Part shown: piece after piece, positions 1 through 6,116 of the stretch
How the letters are laid out: every line of letters starts with the position of its first letter
How positions within the stretch are numbered: position 1 is the stretch's first letter
Assembly (NCBI GenBank): GCA_030037185.1
Contig: JASHRR010001297.1
Location: forward strand, 1 to 6,116
Origin: Xanthobacteraceae bacterium
GTDB taxonomy: Bacteria; Pseudomonadota; Alphaproteobacteria; Rhizobiales; Xanthobacteraceae
Reading direction: 5' to 3'
DNA length: 6,116 nucleotides
Made by a program: the position numbers and the translations under genes
Notes under the pieces: generated by a model
What the model was told of the DNA's origin: nothing
Databases searched by the model: none
The model's input: only the letters and a program-made list of their open reading frames with translations

Positions 1-302
1 ATAAATTGTTAATGCCAGCTTAATGCATATAGTAGGATCGAGCAATAGCTGTTGCTGAGGATCTTTTTATTTTCTTTGAGTGTTGCAGAATAATCACTGA
101 TCATATTATATCTTCAAAGAATCATAGACTTAATGAAATTTAACGGATCCAAAGTGGCTTCGGCCTCGGTGTTGAATTTATTCGAGGCTCATCGCTAGAA
201 TGGTATTACGTGACCATTTATAATCAAAAATTATACTCTTTCCTAAACATATTTTACACCTATGCGTATTAAGATTTAATCACTTATTAATGTACGCATA
301 TA
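1..302. other. AT-rich gene-free stretch
   Basis: By hand count this stretch has about 97 G+C in the first 300 bases (32%), against about 62% in the next 60 bases. Stop codons are frequent in all frames and I see no open frame with protein-like composition on either strand. Weak promoter-like pieces occur, for example TTGCAG at 83-88 followed by TATTAT/TTATAT around 104-111, but the spacing is poor and no gene follows closely. It could be the regulatory region of a gene left of the window, or the edge of an acquired low-GC segment. I cannot decide between these. Confidence 0.6.
261..300. repeat. Inverted repeat in AT-rich DNA
   Basis: TATGCGTA at 261-268 is repeated as its exact reverse complement TACGCATA at 293-300, with 24 bases between. 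Inside the spacer, ATTAA and TTAAT around 268-280 form a second small inverted repeat. The arrangement could be an operator for a dimeric regulator or a weak stem-loop. No T-run follows the right arm, so it does not look like an intrinsic terminator. In AT-rich DNA an 8-base match can arise by chance, so its function is open. Confidence 0.3.
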
Positions 303-812
303 GATTGTACCACATGGGATCGCCGTGCACGGGTTGCAGCCACCAGGACCGCCGGAAGGAAGAAAAAGCCGGAAGCGCGGGCTCCCGGAGCCTAGCGTCG
401 CGGCAGCGGGTTGCTGGAAACGCCTGCTAGTGTCTCCCATTGACGGCCAAGCGCGGTCGGACCAATGCGGCATCATCCGATCGATGGCCGCACAACGTGC
501 GCCAAATGTTCGATGGCGAGCGTGGCGACGGTCGAGGTGCGGCGGCCTGGTCAGGATGAGGGCCCGTTCTTTGAAATCCGGCCGCAGCAGTCGGTTTCTC
601 AGACTGATATCGCGTTGGTGTCATGCCGAAATACGCCCCTGCGGCTTTCGACGATTTGAACCGTGATGGTCACCGATCGCGCAGGCAAAGGTCATCACCA
701 CCACGACACCGACGCTAGCGTTGTGATGAGCAGCGGTGCTCGCGTATCGGTGCGCGCGATCGCCCGCAGCCGCTTCTCGAAACCAGCAATTGGAATGGAA
801 TGACCGAGAACA
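303..812. other. GC-rich stretch without a recognisable gene
   Basis: Several open frames cross this stretch on both strands, but their translations are rich in Arg, Pro, Ser and Cys in the manner of antisense or non-coding frames in GC-rich DNA. I recognise no protein family in any of the six frames. A minus-strand frame around 660-790 reads somewhat more like protein (FEKRLRAIARTDTRAPLL) but could not be assigned. Since recognisable mobile-element debris begins at once to the right, this is probably more of the same, decayed beyond recognition. Confidence 0.45.
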
Positions 813-1401
813 GCGTCACGATTGGCGGCGGTCTTGTCGAGATCGATCTACCCGGTGGGGTGTTGCGCCGGTGCGCGCCGACGAAGACACGGGTGGCGCT
901 GGTGCGCAGTCGCGCGCTCCACGATCCGGACGCTGTCATTGCCGGAATTCTCAATCGGCAACAGCGCACCATCGCTCGCCATCGCTTCAGCGCCAACCAC
1001 GTCGGCTATCTGCGTCGCCACTGCAACATCACTCGCTACGAGCCGCCACCCACGCCTCCCGAAGGTGAGATGCTAACCAAACAACCCGCAACGGCTGCCA
1101 CTTCGACCATTTATCGCTGGCTCAACGACCGCATTCATCGCTGGAGCACGGCTCACGCCGGGCGCTCCTTGGCGCATTCGCCTCTCCGACTTTGCGTTCG
1201 CGCGTCCCCGAAGAAACACCCGAAGGATATCTCACCATGTATCAGGCCACGCGCGTCGGCGCGGCCTTTCCCGGCAGACCCGTGTGGCAGCGTGTCAAGC
1301 GCGGGCGAGATCGAAGCCACCATGTCAGGCGCTGACGCAAGAAAGGCCTGCACCGCAGCCTCAATTGCTCACAGCCACACCTCTTCAGCCAAGCCCCATA
1401 A
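813..1401 (+). pseudogene. Serine recombinase C-terminal remnant
   Basis: This is a decayed C-terminal part of a large serine site-specific recombinase, the DNA invertase/resolvase superfamily type in which a resolvase domain is followed by a recombinase domain and a long tail. The family signature is spread over several frames. In order one reads GGGLVEIDLP (~824), APVRADEDT (~874), then ALHDPDAVIAGILNRQQRT and HRFSANHVGYLRRHCNITRYE (~890-1045), STIYRWLND (~1100), LTPGAPWRIRLSD (~1153-1191), PEETPEGYLTMYQATR (~1209), VWQRVKRG, GEIEATM (~1308) and finally VRR-stop-RKKGL ending in LFSQAP and TAA at 1399-1401. Each change of frame marks a frameshift, and an in-frame TGA interrupts the last block. 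The catalytic resolvase domain and the zinc-ribbon part are missing, so no activity is possible. The tail carries helix-turn-helix-like DNA-binding motifs in intact relatives. The family assignment rests on remembered family sequence. I am confident of the family and less so of the left edge. Confidence 0.82.
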
Positions 1402-1424
1402 ACAAGGGTGCAGTATGCAGCACG

Positions 1425-1770
1425 ATCCAAATATTTCGACAAATCGGCGTCCACGACATCGGTGTAACCCTGGCGAATCAGCCGGTGCAACTTGACAGCC
1501 CCGCCCGTGCTGCGGCGGGGGACGGTAGCCGTAACCACCATCCTCGAAGTCTGCTTCGGAGATCGGTTCCAGCACCGGTTTGGCAGCGGCCCGCCCGAAT
1601 AATCGATCTCCTCGAAGGTCAACCCGTCCACGCCCGGTGCTCCTGCGTTGGCATGTTGGAGGATGTCTTCCCGGCAGGTCTTGCCGCAGAGCAGAGAGAA
1701 GCGGTAGTCGGGCTCTGGCTTGCCTCGCGAGCTTTCTGTGAAAAATCCTGATCTTTTCCGGTGTGCGAGG
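1425..1770 (-). pseudogene. Group II intron reverse transcriptase/maturase remnant
   Basis: The minus strand holds the N-terminal part of a group II intron-encoded reverse transcriptase (LtrA-like), broken by frameshifts and deletions. Reading from 1770 down one sees RTPEKIR and RKLARQARA in one frame, EPDYRFSLLCGKTCREDILQ and ANAGAPGVDGLTFEEID in a second, KPVLEPISEADFEDGGYGYR in a third, and AVKLHRLIRQGYTDVVDADLSKYLD, which is the RT block with the first catalytic-type Asp region, back in the frame of VDGLTFEEID. The jump from FEEIDYSG to AAAKPVLEP near 1590-1596 omits a segment of roughly 75-80 residues that intact relatives have between these motifs. A short piece is also missing before ANAGAPG. 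Everything after the VDADLSKYLD block, including the YADD catalytic motif, the maturase domain and the endonuclease domain, is absent. I cannot identify the ribozyme RNA core around it. In intact introns the protein promotes splicing and retrohoming. Confidence 0.82.
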
Positions 1771-1814
1771 CTGATCGTCGATCACCTGATGCGTTCTCTC
1801 GCCTTCGGCCTTTG

Positions 1815-1979
1815 TCACGGGCCGGGCCAGTCAACCCAACCGGGTCGCTCGTCAGCTACCAGAGCGATCAACTCCTGTGTGGGTGGATTCTGCCTCCACT
1901 GGTCATCCGTGCCCTCGGGGGCATACACGCAAATGCATGATTCTTCCAAAGACACATCGATTCCTGCATAGTCATTCAT
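1815..1979 (-). pseudogene. IS110-type transposase N-terminal remnant
   Basis: The minus strand from ATG at 1979-1977 reads MNDYAGIDVSLEESCICVYA and continues for 54 residues to a TGA at 1817-1815. The opening Y-A-G-I-D-V-S block matches the start of IS110-family transposases, where this Asp is the first acidic residue of the RuvC-like DEDD catalytic domain. The middle (ELIALVADERPG) still resembles the family, but the rest is degenerate and the frame stops far short of the roughly 300-400 residues usual for IS110. No transposase C-terminus is present in the window. It lies about 45 bases upstream (in its own direction) of the group II intron reverse transcriptase remnant on the same strand. 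The match is short, so another RuvC-like protein is not fully excluded. Confidence 0.6.
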
Positions 1980-2123
1980 GGTCGTTCGTCGATGATGCTT
2001 GGAGCTGGCAACACCAGACTCCGTTGACTTGACACCATCATTTCTGAAGGACGACCCCCTACCATCAGTTTCCCAAGACGGTCGGACCCGGGCCCGTTAC
2101 CCCATCTAACCGGACGATAAAAC

Positions 2124-4421
2124 ATGACGGAATCGACCTCTTCACCATTGGAGCAAGCGCTCGCCCTGCTTCATGCCGGTGCACTCTCGGAAGCCCTCGC
2201 TCGCTACGAGGACATTCTGCGCTCCGATCCCGGCAATGCGGACGCCCTGTATTACAAGGCTGCCATCGCCTGCAAACAGGGCCGGTTCGAAGATGCGATT
2301 GCCTTGACACATCGGTCGCTTGCGGCTCGGCCCGGACATGCCCGCGCTCTGAACCTCACCGGGATGGCTCTGCACCGGCTTGGCCGCCTCGAGGAGGCTC
2401 TGACAAGCTTCGACCGCGCCCTTGTCTTTGATCCCGATCGGCCCGACACCTATGGTAACCGGGCAGCTGTACTCGACGAACTCGGCCGCCACGCGGAAGC
2501 GATTGCCGCGTACGACCGCGCCCTGGAGATCGACCCGAATGCGGCCGAGGACTGGTGCAACCGCGGCGCTGCCTTGCAGGCGTTGCATCGCTTTGGCGAC
2601 GCGATCCAAAGTTATGATCGGGCTCTCGCCCTCGCACCCGACCTAATCTATGCGCGCTTCAACCGTGCTAACGCGCTGGTCGCCACACACCACTTTGAAG
2701 AGGCACTTCGCGAGTACGTCGCCGTTCTCAAACGCAATCCGCGGTTTCACGCGGCGACGTCGGCGTGGGCCACATTACTGGCCAAGCTGGGCAGAACGGC
2801 CGAAGCCCTGGCGGCGATCGAACGGAATGTACTGCTCTCCTCCGGCCAGATCCCCGAGCTCGGCGTCTTGCGTGCCAGCCTGCTCGCGAGGCTCGGCCGT
2901 CGAACTGAGGCTGCTGACGCAATCGAAGCCGTCCTCGCGGTCGCCCCCAATGACGTCGAGTCATTGCTAGTTCGCGCCAATCTCGCCACCGAGGACAAAC
3001 GACACGACGCCGCAATTGCAGATTGCGAGCGGATCCTCACGATCGCGCCACGACACCGTCTCGCATTCGGCGTTTGGCTTTGGAACCGGATAAATACCTG
3101 TCGGTGGGAGCCACCGCTTTCGACAACGGAGATCTCCAAGCGACTAGATCAAGGTGCTGTGGTGTCGCCTTTTTGCGGGTGCGCCGCAGTCGATTCCCCG
3201 GCAGTACAGCGCCGCCTGGTCGAAGCCTTTGTCGCCTACGAGAACCCGGTCTTGCCGCCAGCAATGCCCCCCCGTCTTCGTTCCCAACACGCTCGGATCC
3301 GGCTCGGCTACCTCTCCTGCGATTTCAACAATCATCCAGTGGCCAATCTGACGTTCGGGCTGTTCGAGCGCCACGACCGTGCTCGCTTCGAAGTCGTCGC
3401 AATCTCGTTCGGGAGAGATGATCAAAGCGAAGCCCGCGCACGGCTTATGCGGGCGTTCGATTGCTTTCACGATCTGCGGGACCACAGCGATGCAGCGGCG
3501 AACCGTCTCATTCGTGATCTGGAGATCGACATCGCGATCGATCTCTCCGGATATACCACTGACGCCCGACCGTTCGTGCTTGCCGACCGACCCGCACCCG
3601 TCCAGGTCCAGTATCTAGGGTATCCGGCCACAATGGGCGCGCCGTTCATCGATTATATCATCGGCGACCCGATTGTGATGCCGCCAGGTGTCGAGCCGTT
3701 CTATGCCGAGAAGATCGTCCGCCTGCCAGAGTGTTTCCAGGTCAACGACGATCAGCGGCCCCTGCCAGGGATTCCGCCAGATCGGGCTAGGCTCGGCTTG
3801 CCCTCCCGCGGATTCGTGTTCTGCTCGTTCAACAACAGCTACAAGCTCAATCCGACTATTTTCGAATCCTGGATGCGTCTGTTGAGTGCTGTCGCCGACA
3901 GCGTCCTATGGCTGCTGGGCGATGGAACATCCGTCGCGGATAATCTGCGCCGTGAAGCGGCCCGTCACGGCATCGATCCGGCGCGTCTTATCTTCGCACC
4001 GCGCGTCGCGTACGCTGATTATCTCGCCCGCTATGGCGCCGCAGACCTTTTTCTCGATACCCTTCCGTTCAACGGCGGCACGACCGTCAGCGACGCCCTC
4101 TGGGCATGCCTTCCGGTGCTTACGTGCACTGGTGACACGTTCGCTGGGCGCATGGGCGCGAGTCTGCTCAACGCGGTCGGCCTGCCCGAACTCGTGACGA
4201 ACTCCCTCCACGACTACGAAGCGACCGCGGTCGCACTCGCCCGCGATCCGTACCGGGTCTCCGGATTCCGGTCCAAGCTGGCCCGTAACCGGAAAACCTA
4301 TCCGCTGTTTGACACGTCACGTTTCGTAAGTCATCTCGAGGCTGCTTACGCGACAATGTGGAGCCGCTATCGCCTGAAGGAAGTGCCCGAGAGCTTCACA
4401 GTTAGGCCGATGCCAGGCTGA
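2124..4421 (+). CDS. TPR-GT41 (O-GlcNAc transferase/SPINDLY-like) glycosyltransferase
   Basis: This 765-residue cytoplasmic protein is probably a protein glycosyltransferase of CAZy family GT41. Residues 8-313 form nine consecutive 34-residue TPR units without insertions, with typical positions such as YDRALEIDPN. A linker (about 314-390) leads to the catalytic half. Seen there are GYLSCDFNNHPVANL (395-409) with His404 at the place of the conserved HP histidine of human OGT (His498), DLSGYTTDARPF (473-484), RPAPVQVQYLGYP (489-501), FNNSYKLNP (569-577) with Lys574 matching the UDP-contacting OGT lysine, and PFNGGTTVSDALW (648-660), which matches the OGT NGHTTGMD loop. No signal peptide or membrane segment is visible. 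The family moves GlcNAc from UDP-GlcNAc to Ser/Thr; the plant SPINDLY branch uses GDP-fucose, so the donor here is unproven. The ATG at 2124 follows a weak GGA at 2112-2114, 9 bases away. No obvious terminator follows. It stands alone between pseudogene debris. Family assignment is firm; substrate is unknown. Confidence 0.95.
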   Translation: MTESTSSPLEQALALLHAGALSEALARYEDILRSDPGNADALYYKAAIACKQGRFEDAIALTHRSLAARPGHARALNLTGMALHRLGRLEEALTSFDRALVFDPDRPDTYGNRAAVLDELGRHAEAIAAYDRALEIDPNAAEDWCNRGAALQALHRFGDAIQSYDRALALAPDLIYARFNRANALVATHHFEEALREYVAVLKRNPRFHAATSAWATLLAKLGRTAEALAAIERNVLLSSGQIPELGVLRASLLARLGRRTEAADAIEAVLAVAPNDVESLLVRANLATEDKRHDAAIADCERILTIAPRHRLAFGVWLWNRINTCRWEPPLSTTEISKRLDQGAVVSPFCGCAAVDSPAVQRRLVEAFVAYENPVLPPAMPPRLRSQHARIRLGYLSCDFNNHPVANLTFGLFERHDRARFEVVAISFGRDDQSEARARLMRAFDCFHDLRDHSDAAANRLIRDLEIDIAIDLSGYTTDARPFVLADRPAPVQVQYLGYPATMGAPFIDYIIGDPIVMPPGVEPFYAEKIVRLPECFQVNDDQRPLPGIPPDRARLGLPSRGFVFCSFNNSYKLNPTIFESWMRLLSAVADSVLWLLGDGTSVADNLRREAARHGIDPARLIFAPRVAYADYLARYGAADLFLDTLPFNGGTTVSDALWACLPVLTCTGDTFAGRMGASLLNAVGLPELVTNSLHDYEATAVALARDPYRVSGFRSKLARNRKTYPLFDTSRFVSHLEAAYATMWSRYRLKEVPESFTVRPMPG

Positions 4422-4590
4422 TTGTAAACGTGTGGCGTGGGGGCATGATCCCGACAATGCCGATGCGTCCTTGCGGCGGATGTCGTCGGAGAGATCGGGA
4501 CTCGATGGCGCTTATGAAGCCGGCTCGCCACTATGTTTCGTGGGCCTAAGTCTTATGGCCGGTTCTGGATCTGGGCCAATCGCGTCTACC

Positions 4591-4740
4591 GTGCACATCT
4601 GGGTCCTCAACCGCTCCTTCGCCTTTACGGGCAACGCCCTGGCGCGCGCTATCGCCGCGACGTTCGCCCGACGCAAAACCGAAATTTCGGCTGAGCACCC
4701 CGATGCGCCCAGCCGCGCCTTCCCGCAGATCCGCTCAACG
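4591..4740 (+). pseudogene. AbiEii-type nucleotidyltransferase toxin C-terminal remnant
   Basis: In one frame the plus strand reads HIWVLNRSFAFTG (from about 4603) and then ALARAIAATFARRKTEI and DAPSRAF up to 4722. This resembles the C-terminal part of AbiEii/AbiGii nucleotidyltransferases, where a D-I-W-x-L-S-R-x-F-x-F-x-G stretch is followed by a helix of the type LARAIxATFxRR and a DALTPAFAEDPxK segment. After 4722 the resemblance (ADPL) continues only in another frame, so a frameshift is likely. The nucleotidyltransferase core and most of the protein are absent. The GTG-initiated frame opening at 4432 would cover it, but its first 50 residues have no recognisable content. In intact type IV toxin-antitoxin or abortive infection systems this protein is the toxin, paired with AbiEi. 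No AbiEi is seen. The assignment comes from remembered family sequence and is moderately sure. Confidence 0.6.
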
Positions 4741-4742
4741 CG

Positions 4743-4811
4743 TCAAGCAGCACGCCGAGCGCTTTGGGCCTTCATCTCGTAGCTGGCGATGCCGACCTTC
4801 AGCGTCGTCAC
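4743..4811 (-). pseudogene. Antitoxin-like regulator, N-terminal fragment (COG4190-like)
   Basis: The minus strand from GTG at 4811-4809 reads VTTLKVGIASYEMKAQSARR and ends at a stop after 22 residues (4745-4743). The opening TLKVGIASYEEMKAR-type block is what I recall from small predicted transcriptional regulators of the COG4190/HVO_A0114 type, often the second gene of a toxin-antitoxin pair. Resemblance stops around the MKA segment; the DNA-binding part of the protein is absent and the next bases run into the AbiEii remnant on the other strand. Its start codon overlaps the stop codon of the preceding frame (GTGA), the classic arrangement of a translationally coupled pair. The short length makes the family call uncertain. 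Confidence 0.42.
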
Positions 4812-4915
4812 GGGATCACTCCTCTCTCGCGCAACACCGCGTCCACCGTCGCCCAGAAGTCGGCGAGCAGGGTTGCCGCATCCCGATACGCGTAAGCCCC
4901 GGTCGGCAAAGCCGC
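4808..4915 (-). pseudogene. Possible TumE/DUF6516-like toxin C-terminal fragment
   Basis: One minus-strand frame reads AYAYRDAATLLADFWATVDA and then VLRERGVIP before TGA at 4810-4808. A tyrosine-aromatic stretch followed by a LLADFWxDV-type helix at the very end is what I recall of small DUF6516 (TumE-like) toxins, whose genes sit directly upstream of a COG4190-type regulator. The stop overlaps the GTG start of that regulator fragment, which supports the pairing. Upstream of about 4915 (in its direction) this frame runs into stop codons and the body of the protein cannot be traced, so only the C-terminal end remains. The evidence is short and mostly contextual; another small toxin family is possible. 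Confidence 0.35.
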
Positions 4916-5088
4916 ATGACATGTTCTGCCGCGCCACGCCGATCATCAGGAGAGCCGGGCGGCAGTAAAGGGCCGCCGCGGCGATACATTCGGGAAGCCC
5001 GCATGAGGAGTGTGAGAGCTGGCATTGAACCGACCGACTGGATAACAATCGCGCTGTCGGGGCAAATCCCGGTTGGTATGGAAGCGAA
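4916..5088. other. Intergenic DNA before the oxidoreductase gene
   Basis: No gene is supported here. It must hold whatever promoter serves the downstream oxidoreductase gene, but I see no clear -35/-10 pair. A purine-rich GGAAG at 5080-5084, four bases before the ATG at 5089, is a plausible though tightly spaced ribosome binding site. An out-of-frame ATG lies at 5078-5080 and leads only to a five-residue frame ending at 5098, so 5089 is the better start. Confidence 0.4.
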
Positions 5089-6116
5089 ATGGAACTAGGC
5101 ACCTACACCTTCGGCGACATCACCCGCGATCCGAACACAGGCCGCGCAATCAGCGTCTCACAGCGTTTCGCTGAGATCCTGGCTGCTGCAAAACTCGCCG
5201 ACGAGGCCGGGCTCGATGTATTTGGCGTCGGCGAGCACCATCGCCTGGATCTCCCGATTTCATCTCCAGCGGCGATACTGGCTGCGATCGCGAGCCGAAC
5301 GAGCCGTATCCGTCTCACGAGCGCCGTTACGATCCTTTCGACTCTCGACCCGGTCCGCGTCTTTCAAGACTTCGCAACAGTGGACCTCCTGTCTGGTGGC
5401 CGCACCGAAATAATCGCGGGCCGAGGGGCTTTCATCGAGTCCTTTGCGCTTTTCGGCCAGGATATTGCAGACTATGATGCCATCTTCGCGGAAAAGCTCG
5501 ACCTCCTCCTGACATTGAACGAGAGCGAGCGTGTGACTTGGCAGGGCTGCTTCCGTCCGCCGCTAAACAACTCCGAGATATCGCCGCGGCCATTTGGCAC
5601 GCTCCCAATCTGGCTGGGCGTTGGCGGCACTCTGCAAAGTGCGCTGCGGGCCGGTGACCTCGGGCTGCCCTTGTGTCTTGCAAATATCTTCCGTCCGCCG
5701 GCCACCCTTGCGGATCAAATCGCTGCCTACCGGCAGCGTCATGGCGAACGAGGGCACGACGGTCGCAAGCGCAAGGTCGCCGTCGCGACACATGTCCATA
5801 TAGCGAGGGACTCGCAGACTGCTGTCGACGAGTTCTATCCTCACTACCGCGCCTATCTCCGCGAACATGCACCCCGCCCTGATCTTGTCGGCGAAATCCC
5901 GCGCGACCTCTATGAGAATCGAGTCGGGGCGACGGGACCGATCCTCGTCGGCAGCCCTGCGCGGATCATCGACAAGCTGGCGTATGAACACGAGCTCTTC
6001 AATTACGACCGGTTTCTTTGCCAGGTCGACATTGGCGGTCTGCCGTATACGAAAGTGGCGAGGTCGATTGAACTGCTCGCGACCGAAGTGCTCCCGTGGA
6101 TGCGCAGAATGACGCC
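5089..6116 (+). CDS. LLM-class flavin-dependent oxidoreductase (3' end cut by window)
   Basis: The frame from ATG at 5089 is open to the window end, giving 342 residues; relatives are about 340-350 residues, so only the last few codons are missing. It belongs to the bacterial luciferase-like monooxygenase superfamily, a TIM-barrel fold that uses reduced FMN or F420. Seen motifs are the N-terminal MELGTYTFGD, ADEAGLDVFGVGEHHR (37-52), SRIRLTSAVTILSTLDPVRV (72-91), FATVDLLSGGRTEIIAGRG (95-113), LPIWLGVGG (172-180), GATGPILVGSP (280-290) and the C-terminal HELFNYDRFLCQVDIGGLP (301-319). These follow the order of the FMN-type oxidoreductases that occur widely in proteobacteria and actinobacteria with no known substrate. 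No signal peptide is present, so it should be cytoplasmic. No frameshift or missing segment is seen. It has no functional partner in the window, and the DNA to its left is toxin-antitoxin debris. Confidence 0.95.
   Translation, partial: MELGTYTFGDITRDPNTGRAISVSQRFAEILAAAKLADEAGLDVFGVGEHHRLDLPISSPAAILAAIASRTSRIRLTSAVTILSTLDPVRVFQDFATVDLLSGGRTEIIAGRGAFIESFALFGQDIADYDAIFAEKLDLLLTLNESERVTWQGCFRPPLNNSEISPRPFGTLPIWLGVGGTLQSALRAGDLGLPLCLANIFRPPATLADQIAAYRQRHGERGHDGRKRKVAVATHVHIARDSQTAVDEFYPHYRAYLREHAPRPDLVGEIPRDLYENRVGATGPILVGSPARIIDKLAYEHELFNYDRFLCQVDIGGLPYTKVARSIELLATEVLPWMRRMT

Noticed and set aside
325..666. A 113-residue plus-strand open frame in the GC-rich stretch.
   Set aside because: The composition (Arg, Ser, Cys and Gly rich) is typical of a chance frame in GC-rich DNA; there is no ribosome binding site or recognisable motif.
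800..1495. A 231-residue open frame on the plus strand as an intact gene.
   Set aside because: Only parts of it match the recombinase tail, and the missing parts of that match lie in the other two frames, so the long frame is an accident of a decayed gene.
1284..1751. A 155-residue plus-strand open frame.
   Set aside because: It is antisense to the reverse transcriptase remnant, and its translation has no family-like features.
1369..1818. A 149-residue minus-strand open frame as a complete small protein.
   Set aside because: It contains only alternating pieces of the reverse transcriptase, with the rest in other frames; a pseudogene explains it better.
2024..2065. Possible promoter for the GT41 gene: TTGACT at 2024 and TTGACA at 2029-2034.
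   Set aside because: The -35-like hexamer is a perfect match, but nothing near -10 consensus lies 16-18 bases on (the sequence there is GC-rich), and TACCAT at 2060 is too far away.
4550..4600. The string SYGRFWIWANRVYR in one plus-strand frame as part of another gene.
   Set aside because: It is short, cannot be extended in either direction, and overlaps the region where the AbiEii-like protein would be expected to continue upstream.
5432..5991. Overlapping minus-strand open frames opposite the oxidoreductase.
   Set aside because: They are shadows of a clearly coding plus-strand gene and have no protein-like features of their own.

Overview
The window looks like a gene-poor accessory region of a high-GC proteobacterium, most likely an alphaproteobacterium of the Rhizobiales or a related order. 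The organism call is inference. It rests on the GC-rich coding style, the type of serine recombinase, group II intron reverse transcriptase and IS110 relics present, and the TPR/GT41 glycosyltransferase type. No 16S or other taxonomic marker is present.

Layout: positions 1-302 are a strikingly AT-rich stretch (about 32% GC by hand count) with no gene. It switches abruptly to GC-rich DNA near 303. Positions 303-812 are GC-rich but hold no gene I can defend. From 813 to 1979 there is a graveyard of mobile-element fragments. It holds the C-terminal third of a large serine recombinase (+ strand, several frameshifts and a stop), then a group II intron reverse transcriptase/maturase fragment (- strand, frameshifts and an internal deletion), then the first ~50 codons of an IS110-type transposase (- strand).

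Two intact-looking genes follow. The first (2124-4421, +) encodes a 765-residue protein with nine gap-free 34-residue TPR repeats followed by a GT41 (O-GlcNAc transferase/SPINDLY-type) glycosyltransferase domain. The second (5089 to the window end, +) encodes an LLM-class flavin-dependent oxidoreductase that is complete except for its last few codons. Between them, 4422-5088 carries relics of toxin-antitoxin systems. One is an AbiEii-type nucleotidyltransferase C-terminus on the + strand. The other is what looks like an overlapping toxin-tail/antitoxin-head pair on the - strand.

Nothing suggests that the two intact genes work together. They are separated by about 670 bp of decayed DNA and have no related chemistry. 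The best reading is one self-contained protein (or glycan) glycosyltransferase and one housekeeping-like oxidoreductase standing among repeatedly inserted and deleted accessory DNA. I found no convincing new multi-gene system. The most informative observations are the layered pseudogenes, whose reading frames can be partly reconstructed, and the intact GT41 protein surviving among them.
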